Assembly: GCA_022770525.1 (NCBI GenBank)
Contig: JALEHN010000059.1
Span: 1-64,000, forward strand
DNA length: 64,000 nt
Direction: 5' to 3'
Source: Clostridiales bacterium
GTDB taxonomy: Bacteria > Bacillota > Clostridia > Lachnospirales > Lachnospiraceae
This document shows, in pieces, positions 48,409-57,145 of the stretch (its first letter is position 1; every line of letters starts with the position of its first letter). The position numbers were made by a program, and so were the translations under genes. The notes under the pieces were generated by a model that did no database searches, had not been told where the DNA came from, and saw nothing but the letters and a program-made list of their open reading frames with translations.

Positions 48409-48436
48409 TTGACAAAAAAAAGCTGAATGTTATAAT
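48409..48436 (+). promoter_or_regulatory. Promoter of the thrS T-box transcript
   Basis: TTGACA (48409-48414) and TATAAT (48431-48436) are 16 bases apart, directly upstream of the T-box leader. Confidence 0.85.
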
Positions 48437-48454
48437 GAAAAATGTCAACAGAAT

Positions 48455-48742
48455 ATGAAACACGTTGATGAGATGAGTAGGTCAGGAAACTTTACAGAGA
48501 GAAATGCATTTTGCTGGAAGCATTTTATTGGGAACTGATTGAAAACTACCTCGGAGTGGCCCCAATCCGGTCCGGTGACACCGTTATCGTCAGTAAGTGG
48601 TTTTATTTTTGATGGGAGATGACTCCCGCATCAGGATTTACAGACAGATTCTGAATGTATAAAGCAAATTGGGTGGAACCGCGGGGATTTTGATGACCCG
48701 TCCCTTTTCGTACTTGTTACGGAAAGGGACTTTTTTATTGCA
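48455..48742 (+). promoter_or_regulatory. T-box riboswitch controlling thrS
   Basis: The leader contains the T-box sequence GGGTGGAACCGCGG (near 48671) and ends in a terminator, GTCCCTTTTCGTA / TACGGAAAGGGAC followed by T6 (about 48699-48736). The specifier region GAAAACTACC offers ACT or ACC, both threonine codons. Uncharged tRNA-Thr should stabilise the antiterminator and allow thrS expression. Confidence 0.93.
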
Positions 48743-48832
48743 TCGGAACCTGAGTTTTCTAGACGATAAAACCTTATAAAATCAATTATACCCCGCACAA
48801 AATATTTACTTCAAAGGAAGGAGCATATTTTT

Positions 48833-50788
48833 ATGAAAATTAATTTGAAAGACGGATCATTTAAAGAGTTTGAGAATCCGATGTCTGTACTTGATATTGC
48901 AAAGTCAATATCAGAAGGACTGGCACGCGTGGCATGTGCCGGAGAAGTTGATGGACAGGTGGTGGATCTTAGAACAACGATTGATAGAGACTGCAGCCTG
49001 AATATTTTAACCTTTGATGACCAGAAGGGCAAAAAGGCATTCTGGCATACAACATCCCACGTACTGGCACAGGCTGTCAAACGTTTATATCCGGATGCAA
49101 AGTGTGCGATCGGACCTGCTATTGACACAGGTTTTTATTATGATTTCGATATGCCGGCTTTATCACGAGAAGATCTTGACAAAATCGAAAAAGAAATGAA
49201 AAAAGTCATTAAAGAAAATCCGGCAATCGAGTATTTTGAACTGCAAAGAAGCGAAGCTATTGCACTTATGGAAGAACGTGAAGAACCTTATAAGGTTGAA
49301 CTGATTAATGATCTTCCTGAAGATGCAGTGATATCATTTTATAAACAGGGTGATTTTACAGACCTGTGTGCAGGACCTCATCTGATGAGTATGAAAAATA
49401 TTAAAGCTTTCAAGCTAATTTCTTCATCAGGTGCTTACTGGCGCGGTAATGAAAAAAATAAAATGCTTACCCGTATTTACGGCGTTTCTTATACAAAGGC
49501 AGCGGATCTTGAGGAATATCTTAAATATCTTGAAGATATTAAGAAACGCGACCATAATAAGCTGGGTCGTGAGATGGAATTATTCACAACAGTTGACGTA
49601 ATCGGTCAGGGTTTGCCGCTTCTGATGCCGAAAGGTGTTACGATTATTCAGACACTGCAGCGCTGGATTGAGGATGAGGAAGAAAAACGCGGTTACGTGC
49701 GTACAAAGACACCGCTGATGGCAAAGAGTGATCTTTATAAAATATCAGGACACTGGGATCATTATAAAGAAGGTATGTTTGTTCTTGGTGATGAAGAAAA
49801 GGATGATGAAGTATTTGCACTCAGACCGATGACATGTCCGTTCCAGTATTATGTATATAAGGCAAAACAGCACAGTTACCGTGAACTGCCGATTCGTTAC
49901 GGTGAAACATCCACACTTTTCAGAAATGAAGATTCAGGCGAAATGCATGGCCTTACCCGTGTGCGCCAGTTCACAATTTCAGAAGGTCACCTGATTGTCA
50001 GACCGGATCAGATGGTTGAAGAGTTTAAAGGCTGCCTTGCCCTTGCAAAATACTGTCTTGAAACACTTGGAGTTGAGGAAGATGTCACTTATCATTTGTC
50101 AAAATGGGATCCTGAAAATAAAGAAAAGTACATCGGTGAGCCTGAAGTATGGGAAGAAACAGAACAGGACATCCGCAACATACTGACAGAACTTCAGATT
50201 CCGTTTGTTGAAGACGTGGGAGAGGCTGCTTTCTATGGTCCGAAGGTCGATATTAATGCAAAGAATGTTTACGGCAAAGAAGATACAATGATTACAATCC
50301 AGTGGGATGCGCTGCTTGCCGAACAGTTTGATATGTATTATATTGATGCCAACGGCGAAAAGGTTCGTCCGTATATTATTCACCGTACATCTATGGGCTG
50401 CTACGAGAGAACTCTGGCATGGCTGATTGAAAAATATGCAGGTCTGTTCCCGACATGGCTGTGTCCGGAGCAGGTGCGTGTGCTTCCGATCTCAGAAAAA
50501 TATACCGGCTATGCAAATAAAGTTCTTGCAGAGCTTAAGGATAACGGTATCCGCGCAACTGTTGATGAGCGCGCAGAAAAAATCGGTTACAAGATTCGTG
50601 AGACACGTTTGGCGAAAGTTCCGTATATGCTTGTTGTCGGTGCCGATGAAGAGGAAAAAGGCCTTGTTTCTGTGAGAAGCCGCTACAATGGTGATGAAGG
50701 ACAAAAAGAACTTGGTACATTCATCGATGACATTTGCAGAGAAATCCGCACAAAGGAAATCAAGAAGATTAATGAAGAAAACAAATAA
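48833..50788 (+). CDS. thrS: Threonyl-tRNA synthetase
   Basis: A 651-residue class II synthetase with the full domain set: TGS (1-62), editing domain (HTTSHVLAQAVKRLYPDAK onward, about 65-225), catalytic core (about 240-530, with MTCPF and RNEDSGEMHGLTRVRQFTISEGH) and C-terminal anticodon-binding domain (about 540-640). It charges tRNA-Thr. ATG follows AAGGAAGGAG. Control is by the T-box immediately upstream. Confidence 0.98.
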   Translation: MKINLKDGSFKEFENPMSVLDIAKSISEGLARVACAGEVDGQVVDLRTTIDRDCSLNILTFDDQKGKKAFWHTTSHVLAQAVKRLYPDAKCAIGPAIDTGFYYDFDMPALSREDLDKIEKEMKKVIKENPAIEYFELQRSEAIALMEEREEPYKVELINDLPEDAVISFYKQGDFTDLCAGPHLMSMKNIKAFKLISSSGAYWRGNEKNKMLTRIYGVSYTKAADLEEYLKYLEDIKKRDHNKLGREMELFTTVDVIGQGLPLLMPKGVTIIQTLQRWIEDEEEKRGYVRTKTPLMAKSDLYKISGHWDHYKEGMFVLGDEEKDDEVFALRPMTCPFQYYVYKAKQHSYRELPIRYGETSTLFRNEDSGEMHGLTRVRQFTISEGHLIVRPDQMVEEFKGCLALAKYCLETLGVEEDVTYHLSKWDPENKEKYIGEPEVWEETEQDIRNILTELQIPFVEDVGEAAFYGPKVDINAKNVYGKEDTMITIQWDALLAEQFDMYYIDANGEKVRPYIIHRTSMGCYERTLAWLIEKYAGLFPTWLCPEQVRVLPISEKYTGYANKVLAELKDNGIRATVDERAEKIGYKIRETRLAKVPYMLVVGADEEEKGLVSVRSRYNGDEGQKELGTFIDDICREIRTKEIKKINEENK

Positions 50789-51986
50789 TTCTATGTGTAA
50801 AAGTTTAATGATTTTGACCGGCGGTAAAAGCCGGAGAATGGGCAGCGACAAAAGTACGCTGCCCTTTGGCCGTTATTCGGTCATTGAATACATGATCAAT
50901 AAAATGGCGCCGTATTTTGATCATATTTATATATCGGCAGCAAATAAAGACCAATATGAAGCCATCGGGTTAGGAACCGGAACTCATCATTCCGATGATA
51001 GGAAAAACAATAAAAAATATGAGAGTCCCCTTGATAGAAATATCCTTGAAAAAATAGAGATCATACCGGACGTATATGCGGATATGGGACCAATCGGCGG
51101 ACTTTATTCTGTACTTTTAAGCGCCGCAGGGGAAGGTGTCTGTGTAACGGCAGTGGATACACCTTTTGTCGATCCTGTCCGCCTGATTAATATGATACCG
51201 GAAGACAGATTGAATACAGCTTATTGTATTGCAAAAAGCGGAGACAGGATACAGCCGTTAATCGGATGGTATTCGGCATCATGCCTTCCTGTGATCCGCC
51301 TGATGATCGAGGAACATGACGGTAAAATGATGCATCTGCTTGACAGTCTAAACGGTAAAGTTTTGGAAGCTTTAGAAAAACCGGTATTTGATGGATGTCA
51401 CATAGGCGAATTTTTTAATATGAATGACAGAGCCTGTTATTATCAGGCGCTTGATACAGTGCGCCGAATGGAGATACAGATTCCCGTTGTTTCATTTGCG
51501 GCATGGTCAGGTACAGGAAAAACGACATACATAGAAAAATTAATTCCGAAACTTATAAAAAAAGGTATTAGTGTGGCGGTTATTAAGCATGACGGTCATG
51601 ATTTTGATATTGATGTGGAGGGAAAGGATACATATCGTTTCCAAAAAGCCGGTGCGGTGGAGGTAGTGATATCTTCAAAAACAAAAACAGCACGAATTAG
51701 ACGTCAAAGTGGGGATTTGCCTTTAAATCAACTGGCTTTTGATACTAAAAGTGTGGACTTAATTATTGTTGAAGGGTATAAATACGGTGTTCAGCCCAAA
51801 ATAGAGCTTTACAGGAAGGCTGTATCCGGTCATTTAATGGAAAACTTACAGAATCGTATTGCCTTAGTCAGTGACACGCCGTGGCAGGTGGAGGTACCGG
51901 TTTTTAGGTTTGACGAAATGGATGCGGTATGTGATTTTATTATAGAAAAAGTCATCGGACAGCAATCAAACGATAACAAAATATAA
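50772..51986 (+). CDS. mobAB: MobA-MobB fusion, molybdenum cofactor guanylylation
   Basis: About 404 residues. The N-terminal half is MobA, with nucleotide-binding LTGGKSRRMGSDKS near residue 15, joining GMP to molybdopterin. The C-terminal half (from about 240) is MobB, a P-loop GTP-binding adaptor with WSGTGKTTY and IKHDGHDFDID, ending with IVEGYKYGVQPKIELYR. The start is uncertain: ATG 50772 overlaps the thrS end by 17 bases, while ATG 50793 lies just after it; neither has a strong ribosome site. No other molybdenum genes are in the window, so its cofactor serves enzymes elsewhere. Confidence 0.88.
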   Translation: MKKTNNSMCKSLMILTGGKSRRMGSDKSTLPFGRYSVIEYMINKMAPYFDHIYISAANKDQYEAIGLGTGTHHSDDRKNNKKYESPLDRNILEKIEIIPDVYADMGPIGGLYSVLLSAAGEGVCVTAVDTPFVDPVRLINMIPEDRLNTAYCIAKSGDRIQPLIGWYSASCLPVIRLMIEEHDGKMMHLLDSLNGKVLEALEKPVFDGCHIGEFFNMNDRACYYQALDTVRRMEIQIPVVSFAAWSGTGKTTYIEKLIPKLIKKGISVAVIKHDGHDFDIDVEGKDTYRFQKAGAVEVVISSKTKTARIRRQSGDLPLNQLAFDTKSVDLIIVEGYKYGVQPKIELYRKAVSGHLMENLQNRIALVSDTPWQVEVPVFRFDEMDAVCDFIIEKVIGQQSNDNKI

Positions 51987-52086
51987 CTGTTAAACGATTA
52001 AAATCCCCTTGAAAATGTTAAGAAAATATGACATAATTAAACCAACTTGATGTAATAAATGTGTAACAGTTAGGGCGGATCAATCG

Positions 52087-54243
52087 ATGAGAAAGAGTTT
52101 TAAAAAATGGCTGGCAGGGTCTTTGATGGCTGTTCTTGTGGCCGGTGAGGCGCTTTGTATGGGAAGTATCGATGCAATGGCGGCAGAGGCGGGAACGGTC
52201 AATGTTTTAGCGCTTAATTTAAGAAGTGGTGCTTCCACTTCAACCGGAATTATCGGAGTGCTGTATAAAGGTACTTCGGTGACAATTGAAAGTACAAGCG
52301 GTGCCTGGTATAAAGTGACTGCGACGGTGGGGGGAAAAAGCACTTCAGGTTATGTATATCAACAGTACATCACTAAAGGTACACAGAGCGGAACACAGAC
52401 CGGTGCAGCCGCGTCATCAAAAAGTACGGGAACGGTGACAGCGGGCGCATTGAATGTAAGGTCGGCTGCTTCTATGTCTGCATCAATTATCGGCTGCATA
52501 TCGAAGGGAACACAGGTAACGATACAGGGAACTTCGGGCCAGTGGTATCAGGTATCTGTTGTGATTAGCGGCCGTACAGTACATGGTTATGTTTCAGCGT
52601 CTTATGTAAAGTTAAACAGCAGTACCGGCACCACAGCAGGAGAAATAGGTACTGCAGTTTGGGTTAAAACAGGCAGGGTGAATACAGCTGTTTTAAATTT
52701 CAGAAAGGGTCCGGGCACGGGCTATGAGCGAATCGGTTATTTATACGAAGGCTGCACAGTGACGATTATCGAGGAAACCGGCGGCTGGTACAAAGTTACG
52801 GCGGCAACTAACGGTAAAAATCTGACAGGCTATGTCAGCGCACAATATATTACAGTGGTCTCAGGCAGTCAGAATGCTTCTGGAGGACAAAACAGCGGTC
52901 AGCAGGGCAACAGCGGTCAGAATACTTCAGAAAATAAGAATCCTTCCGGAAGTCAGGAAACAGGCGGGACAAGTCAGTCACAGCAGGATTTTGAAAAGAT
53001 GATTTCGGCTTTCCCGGACAGTTATAAACAGGCCTTGCGCGTGCTTCATGAAAAGCATCCGAACTGGGTATTTAAAGCGGTAAACACAGGCCTTGACTGG
53101 AATGACGTTGTCAGGGAAGAAAATAAGTTCGGTAAAAGTACCGTTGAGATATCGTCTGTCAATAGCCAGACAAACTTCGGACTTTTGTCCACACAGACCG
53201 GTGCCTATGACTGGAGTACGGATCAGTATACGGTCTGTGACGGCAGGACATGGTATGCAGCGTCGGAAGAACTTGTTAAATATTATCTTGATCCCCGCAA
53301 TTTCCTTGATGAAAAATACATTTTCTGTTTCCAGTCACTGGCCTATGAGCAAAATCAGAAACAGAGTGTTGTGTCAAGTATTTTAAACGGCTCGTTTATG
53401 AGCGGTAATTATACAGAAACGGATCCGGATACAGGAAAGCAGACAACAAGAAACTATGCGCAGACATTTATGGAAGCAGGAAAGCTTTCAGGTGCCAGCC
53501 CTTATTTTCTTGCCGGCCGCGCACTTGGAGAAGTGGGATATAAGGGAAGCAATTCTGTGACGGGTACATATGGCATCTATTCCGGATATTACAACTTTTA
53601 TAATATCGGCGCTTTTGATGGTACGGATGCGGTGGCCAATGCGCTTAAATTTGCCCAGAAGACAAATTCAAAGTATAGTCTGCCGTGGAATACGCGTTAT
53701 AAATCAATCACAGGCGGCGCAAAATATATTGCGGAAAATTATATCAATGTTGGTCAGAATACACCTTATTTCCAAAAATTTAACGTTGTCAATCATGATG
53801 GCCTGTATTGGCATCAGTATATGACATCGATCCGCGGCGCTGCATCTTCAGCTGCGCTTGTGTATGATTCATTTAAGAAGTACGGCGTGCTTGATGAGGA
53901 AATCATATTCTATATTCCGGTTTATAAGAATATGCCGGCAGCCGCATGTACAATGCCGCAATCCGGAAATCCGAACCCGTATCTTAAGACATTGCAGTTA
54001 AATAGCGGAAGTGTTGTACTGACGCCTTCATTTAAATATAATGTTACGGATTATACAGTGGTTGTGCCGAAAAATGTAAGCAGCGTCACTGTTTCGGCCT
54101 TACCTGTGAGCAGTTTTGCAAAAGGTGTCAGCGGTACAGGGACATACAGCCTTACATCAGGACAGACAAAAGTGGTTCAGGTCACATGTACGGCAGGAAA
54201 CGGCGCAAGTCAAACATATACAATCAAAATATATCGTCAATAG
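52087..54243 (+). CDS. Secreted SH3b / glucosaminidase / cadherin-like cell-wall hydrolase
   Basis: A 718-residue exported protein. Signal peptide (1-33, ending DAMAAE); three bacterial SH3 domains (about 36-100, 115-182, 192-262), each with ALNLRSG, ALNVRSA or VLNFRKG and a WYKV/WYQV turn; a Gln/Ser/Gly-rich linker (about 263-303); a glucosaminidase domain like LytB/LytG (about 310-620) with AGRALGEVGYKGS and YNFYNIGAFDG; and a C-terminal cadherin-like beta-sandwich (about 635-718). It likely binds and cleaves peptidoglycan during growth or separation. The next gene carries a related C-terminal domain. Confidence 0.9.
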   Translation: MRKSFKKWLAGSLMAVLVAGEALCMGSIDAMAAEAGTVNVLALNLRSGASTSTGIIGVLYKGTSVTIESTSGAWYKVTATVGGKSTSGYVYQQYITKGTQSGTQTGAAASSKSTGTVTAGALNVRSAASMSASIIGCISKGTQVTIQGTSGQWYQVSVVISGRTVHGYVSASYVKLNSSTGTTAGEIGTAVWVKTGRVNTAVLNFRKGPGTGYERIGYLYEGCTVTIIEETGGWYKVTAATNGKNLTGYVSAQYITVVSGSQNASGGQNSGQQGNSGQNTSENKNPSGSQETGGTSQSQQDFEKMISAFPDSYKQALRVLHEKHPNWVFKAVNTGLDWNDVVREENKFGKSTVEISSVNSQTNFGLLSTQTGAYDWSTDQYTVCDGRTWYAASEELVKYYLDPRNFLDEKYIFCFQSLAYEQNQKQSVVSSILNGSFMSGNYTETDPDTGKQTTRNYAQTFMEAGKLSGASPYFLAGRALGEVGYKGSNSVTGTYGIYSGYYNFYNIGAFDGTDAVANALKFAQKTNSKYSLPWNTRYKSITGGAKYIAENYINVGQNTPYFQKFNVVNHDGLYWHQYMTSIRGAASSAALVYDSFKKYGVLDEEIIFYIPVYKNMPAAACTMPQSGNPNPYLKTLQLNSGSVVLTPSFKYNVTDYTVVVPKNVSSVTVSALPVSSFAKGVSGTGTYSLTSGQTKVVQVTCTAGNGASQTYTIKIYRQ

Positions 54244-54259
54244 GTGAGGAGGCATGTTG

Positions 54260-55153
54260 ATGAGAAGAAAAATCGCAATTGCAGTGATGGCTGTATGCCT
54301 CATATGTGCAGGTGCTGTTGGTATTAAGATGACGACGGCGGCAAGCAGTGCAAGTATTAAAATTGAAGCACAGAACCAGACGGTTAAAAAGGAGCAGGAA
54401 GTTTTAGTCAACGTGACCGTGACCAGTGATGTTCTCATTGGAAAATTAGACAGCATTATTACTTATGATGATACAGTACTTGAATATGTTCAGACATCTG
54501 AAGCGTCACAGGCAGGGGCTTCGGGGACGATTCATATTTCAGATAGTTATGATTCAGGCACAAAAACCGCTTCATATATACTTAAATTCAGAGCTGTTGA
54601 AGTGGGGCAGTGTACAGTGGCTATGGATGAGACGGTGATTGAGGCTTTTGATTATTCGGATGTGATGGAAGCAGTATCTGAATCTGCGGTTGTCACAGTT
54701 GAGAAAAATGAGTCTGTATCTTCAGATGCAAGCCTTTCTCAGCTTCTTATCGCACCGGCCGGGATGGAAGAAGAATTCAGCCCCGATGTTTACGAATATC
54801 ATGCCAAGGTCGGCGCCGATGTTTTGCAGCTTATGTTAAGTGCAGTGCCGGCAGATGATAAGGCAGTGGTTACTGTTGATATGCCCGAAACACTGGCGTT
54901 TGGTGAAAATAAAGCTGTAGTAACGGTCACCGCATTATCCGGCGATGTATCAGAATATGTGATTTATGTCACAAGACTTGAAACATCTTCCGATGATGCC
55001 GGAAAGACGCAGGAGAAAGAGACGGATTTGCAGCCGGAGACAGAAAATGAACAAACTGTCCGGAGTGAAGATGTCATTCAGACGGAAGAACAGGCTGTGC
55101 AGGAAGATACAGAAGCTTTTATAGAAATTGAAGAAATGGTGCCGGAGTCATAA
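54260..55153 (+). CDS. Exported cohesin-like / cadherin-like domain protein
   Basis: About 297 residues. I chose the ATG at 54260 because GAGGAGG is 7 bases upstream; the ATG at 54254 is too close. A signal peptide or N-terminal anchor (1-28) is followed by a cohesin-type beta-sandwich (about 32-150; VLVNVTVTSDVLIGKLDSIITYD) and a cadherin-like domain (about 160-240; LSQLLIAPAGMEEEFSPDVYEYHAKV), then an acidic Glu/Gln-rich tail. It has no catalytic residues. It follows the glucosaminidase gene by 16 bases, so the two probably act together at the cell surface. A dockerin partner is not present in the window. Confidence 0.82.
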   Translation: MRRKIAIAVMAVCLICAGAVGIKMTTAASSASIKIEAQNQTVKKEQEVLVNVTVTSDVLIGKLDSIITYDDTVLEYVQTSEASQAGASGTIHISDSYDSGTKTASYILKFRAVEVGQCTVAMDETVIEAFDYSDVMEAVSESAVVTVEKNESVSSDASLSQLLIAPAGMEEEFSPDVYEYHAKVGADVLQLMLSAVPADDKAVVTVDMPETLAFGENKAVVTVTALSGDVSEYVIYVTRLETSSDDAGKTQEKETDLQPETENEQTVRSEDVIQTEEQAVQEDTEAFIEIEEMVPES

Positions 55154-55195
55154 AGATTTCAATAGATTTCCAGTTATCAAAGGTAAGTCATCAAG

Positions 55196-55235
55196 GGGGA
55201 ATACTTGTTAAACGCCAGTTGTCACAGTATTCCCC
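55196..55235 (+). terminator. Hairpin after the surface-protein pair
   Basis: GGGGAATACT and AGTATTCCCC form a 10-bp stem with a 20-base loop; only a weak T tract follows. The rest of the gap to 55381 shows no gene. Confidence 0.6.
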
Positions 55236-55381
55236 TGTTTGATATCACAAAAAAAGTCTCCTGATTGTTCTGTGCTGTAAACGATCCGGGACTGCAGATG
55301 AAACTTTTGCGGGATACATATTTTATCACTATTTTTTTCATACTAATCCAGTAGAAAAATGTTGGCAAAGGAGAGTTTAGT

Positions 55382-56089
55382 GTGAAAGATAATGATGAAC
55401 GCAGTCAGTCTGCGGAATCGGTGAAAGAAGACGGGCAGCTTGTGCTTGATAAAAACAGTCAGAGGCACAGACTGTATCTTATAAGTATTATCGGGGAGAT
55501 CGAAGGTCATGAAGCTGTTTCGGGACAGACAAAGACAACAAAATATGAGCATATTCTTCCGATGCTTGCGGCGGTTGAAGACAGCAGTGATATCGATGGT
55601 GTTCTTATTTTATTAAATACCGTCGGCGGCGATGTGGAAGCTGGCCTTGCCATAGCTGAAATGATCGCCTCATTAAGTAAACCGACGGTGTCGTTAGTCC
55701 TTGGGGGAAGCCATTCCATCGGCGTCCCGCTTGCTGTTTCAGCGGACTACTCGTTTATTGTGCCAAGCGGGACAATGATCATTCATCCTGTGCGTATGAA
55801 CGGGATGGTAATCGGTGTCATACAGACATATGAGTATTTCGAAAGAATTCAGGAGAGAATATTAAATTTTATAACCGACCATTCGGATATCAAAAGGGAC
55901 AGGCTTAAAGACTTAATGCTTGATACAAGCAAGCTTGCCAAAGATGTGGGGACAATTCTTGACGGCAGGGAAGCTGTGAAAAACGGTCTGATTAATGAAA
56001 TCGGCGGTATCAGCGAAGCAATGAAAAAGTTAAATGAACTGATTGATAAATATACAGATAAACGACAATCAGATTTTGACAAAGTATAA
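55382..56089 (+). CDS. tepA: ClpP-like protease of the TepA family
   Basis: A 235-residue ClpP/crotonase-fold protein. The nucleophile is S112 in GGSHSIG and the histidine is H135 in MIIHPVR, as in translocation-enhancing protein TepA of Bacillus. It is not the housekeeping ClpP (different spacing and no ClpX partner nearby). It starts with GTG behind AAAGGAG. Its place directly ahead of the uppP/ftsK/rimO/pgsA/cinA block is common in Clostridia. It is thought to degrade signal peptides or exported-protein remnants. Confidence 0.88.
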   Translation: MKDNDERSQSAESVKEDGQLVLDKNSQRHRLYLISIIGEIEGHEAVSGQTKTTKYEHILPMLAAVEDSSDIDGVLILLNTVGGDVEAGLAIAEMIASLSKPTVSLVLGGSHSIGVPLAVSADYSFIVPSGTMIIHPVRMNGMVIGVIQTYEYFERIQERILNFITDHSDIKRDRLKDLMLDTSKLAKDVGTILDGREAVKNGLINEIGGISEAMKKLNELIDKYTDKRQSDFDKV

Positions 56090-56163
56090 AAAATAGTGTA
56101 GAATAATACTATTATAGATTTAGCAAGGGAGGAAGCTGCCGCCGGCAGTTTGGGAATATACGT

Positions 56164-57045
56164 ATGAATTTTTTGTATGCAATTTTTATGGGAATTATAC
56201 AGGGCGTTACAGAGTTTCTGCCAGTGAGCAGTTCAGGCCATCTGGCAATTTTTCAGCATATTTTCGGATTGAATACCGGTACAGGTGTGTTGTTCGAAAC
56301 GATGCTGCATTTAGGGACGCTGATTGCGGTATGCGTTGTCTTCTGGAGTGATGTTAAAAACCTGATCATTCACGGTGTGGGACTCATTGTTGATGTGATT
56401 GCCAATGGCTGCATTTGGGTGACAAATAAAATCAGACACCAGGATAAGCCGATGCGCCGTCTGATTAATCACGGTTATAGAAAGTTCGCGGCATTGATTA
56501 TCGTTACAAGTGTGCCGACTGCAGTGGTCGGTGTGGTTTTAAGTAAGCTGACAGAGTCGGCAAGCGCGATTTTGCTTATTCCGGGTATTGGTCTTTTGAT
56601 TACAGCCATTGAGCTGCTGCTTGTGGATGGGAGAAAAGGCGGCATCAAAAAGGCGAAGGCCACGACTTACGGCGATGCGGCTATCATCGGTGTCGTACAG
56701 GGTGTAGCCACGATTCCCGGTATCTCAAGATCCGGCTCTACGATTGCGGCATGCCTGTTTCTCGGGCTTGATAAAAGCTTTGCGGTCAAGTATTCATTTT
56801 TGATGTCTGTTCCTGCTATCGTAGGCGCAAATATTCTGGAGCTTCGCCATATCGGTGAAGATGTACTGACAGGTTCCCTTATTGCAAGTTACATTGTCGG
56901 TATGATCGTGGCAGCAGTCGTCGGATACATTTGTGTGAAAATTATGATTAATGTTGTTAAAAAGAGTAAATACCAGTATTTCGCATATTACTGTGCCGCT
57001 GTCGGTATTATTTCACTGATTGCATACTTCTTTTTTAACAAATAA
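56164..57045 (+). CDS. uppP: Undecaprenyl-diphosphatase (BacA/UppP)
   Basis: A 293-residue membrane enzyme with about eight helices and the two family signatures, GVTEFLPVSSSGHL near residue 14 and GIPGISRSGST near 185. It removes a phosphate from undecaprenyl diphosphate to recycle the carrier lipid for cell-wall synthesis and gives bacitracin tolerance. A hydrophilic loop near residues 85-105 (NKIRHQDKPMRR) is somewhat long. A terminator hairpin follows before ftsK. Confidence 0.96.
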   Translation: MNFLYAIFMGIIQGVTEFLPVSSSGHLAIFQHIFGLNTGTGVLFETMLHLGTLIAVCVVFWSDVKNLIIHGVGLIVDVIANGCIWVTNKIRHQDKPMRRLINHGYRKFAALIIVTSVPTAVVGVVLSKLTESASAILLIPGIGLLITAIELLLVDGRKGGIKKAKATTYGDAAIIGVVQGVATIPGISRSGSTIAACLFLGLDKSFAVKYSFLMSVPAIVGANILELRHIGEDVLTGSLIASYIVGMIVAAVVGYICVKIMINVVKKSKYQYFAYYCAAVGIISLIAYFFFNK

Positions 57046-57065
57046 TTGAGTTGGTGATTTCAATG

Positions 57066-57118
57066 ATTGCGAAATATTTGGTTATCCAAAAGGATATAAA
57101 ATGTTTCGCAATTATTTT
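57066..57118 (+). terminator. Terminator between uppP and ftsK
   Basis: ATTGCGAAATATTT pairs with AAATGTTTCGCAAT (one bulge or mismatch) and is followed by TATTTTTG. Confidence 0.8.
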
Positions 57119-57145
57119 TGAGTAATAAATAAAGGAGGATTTGTT

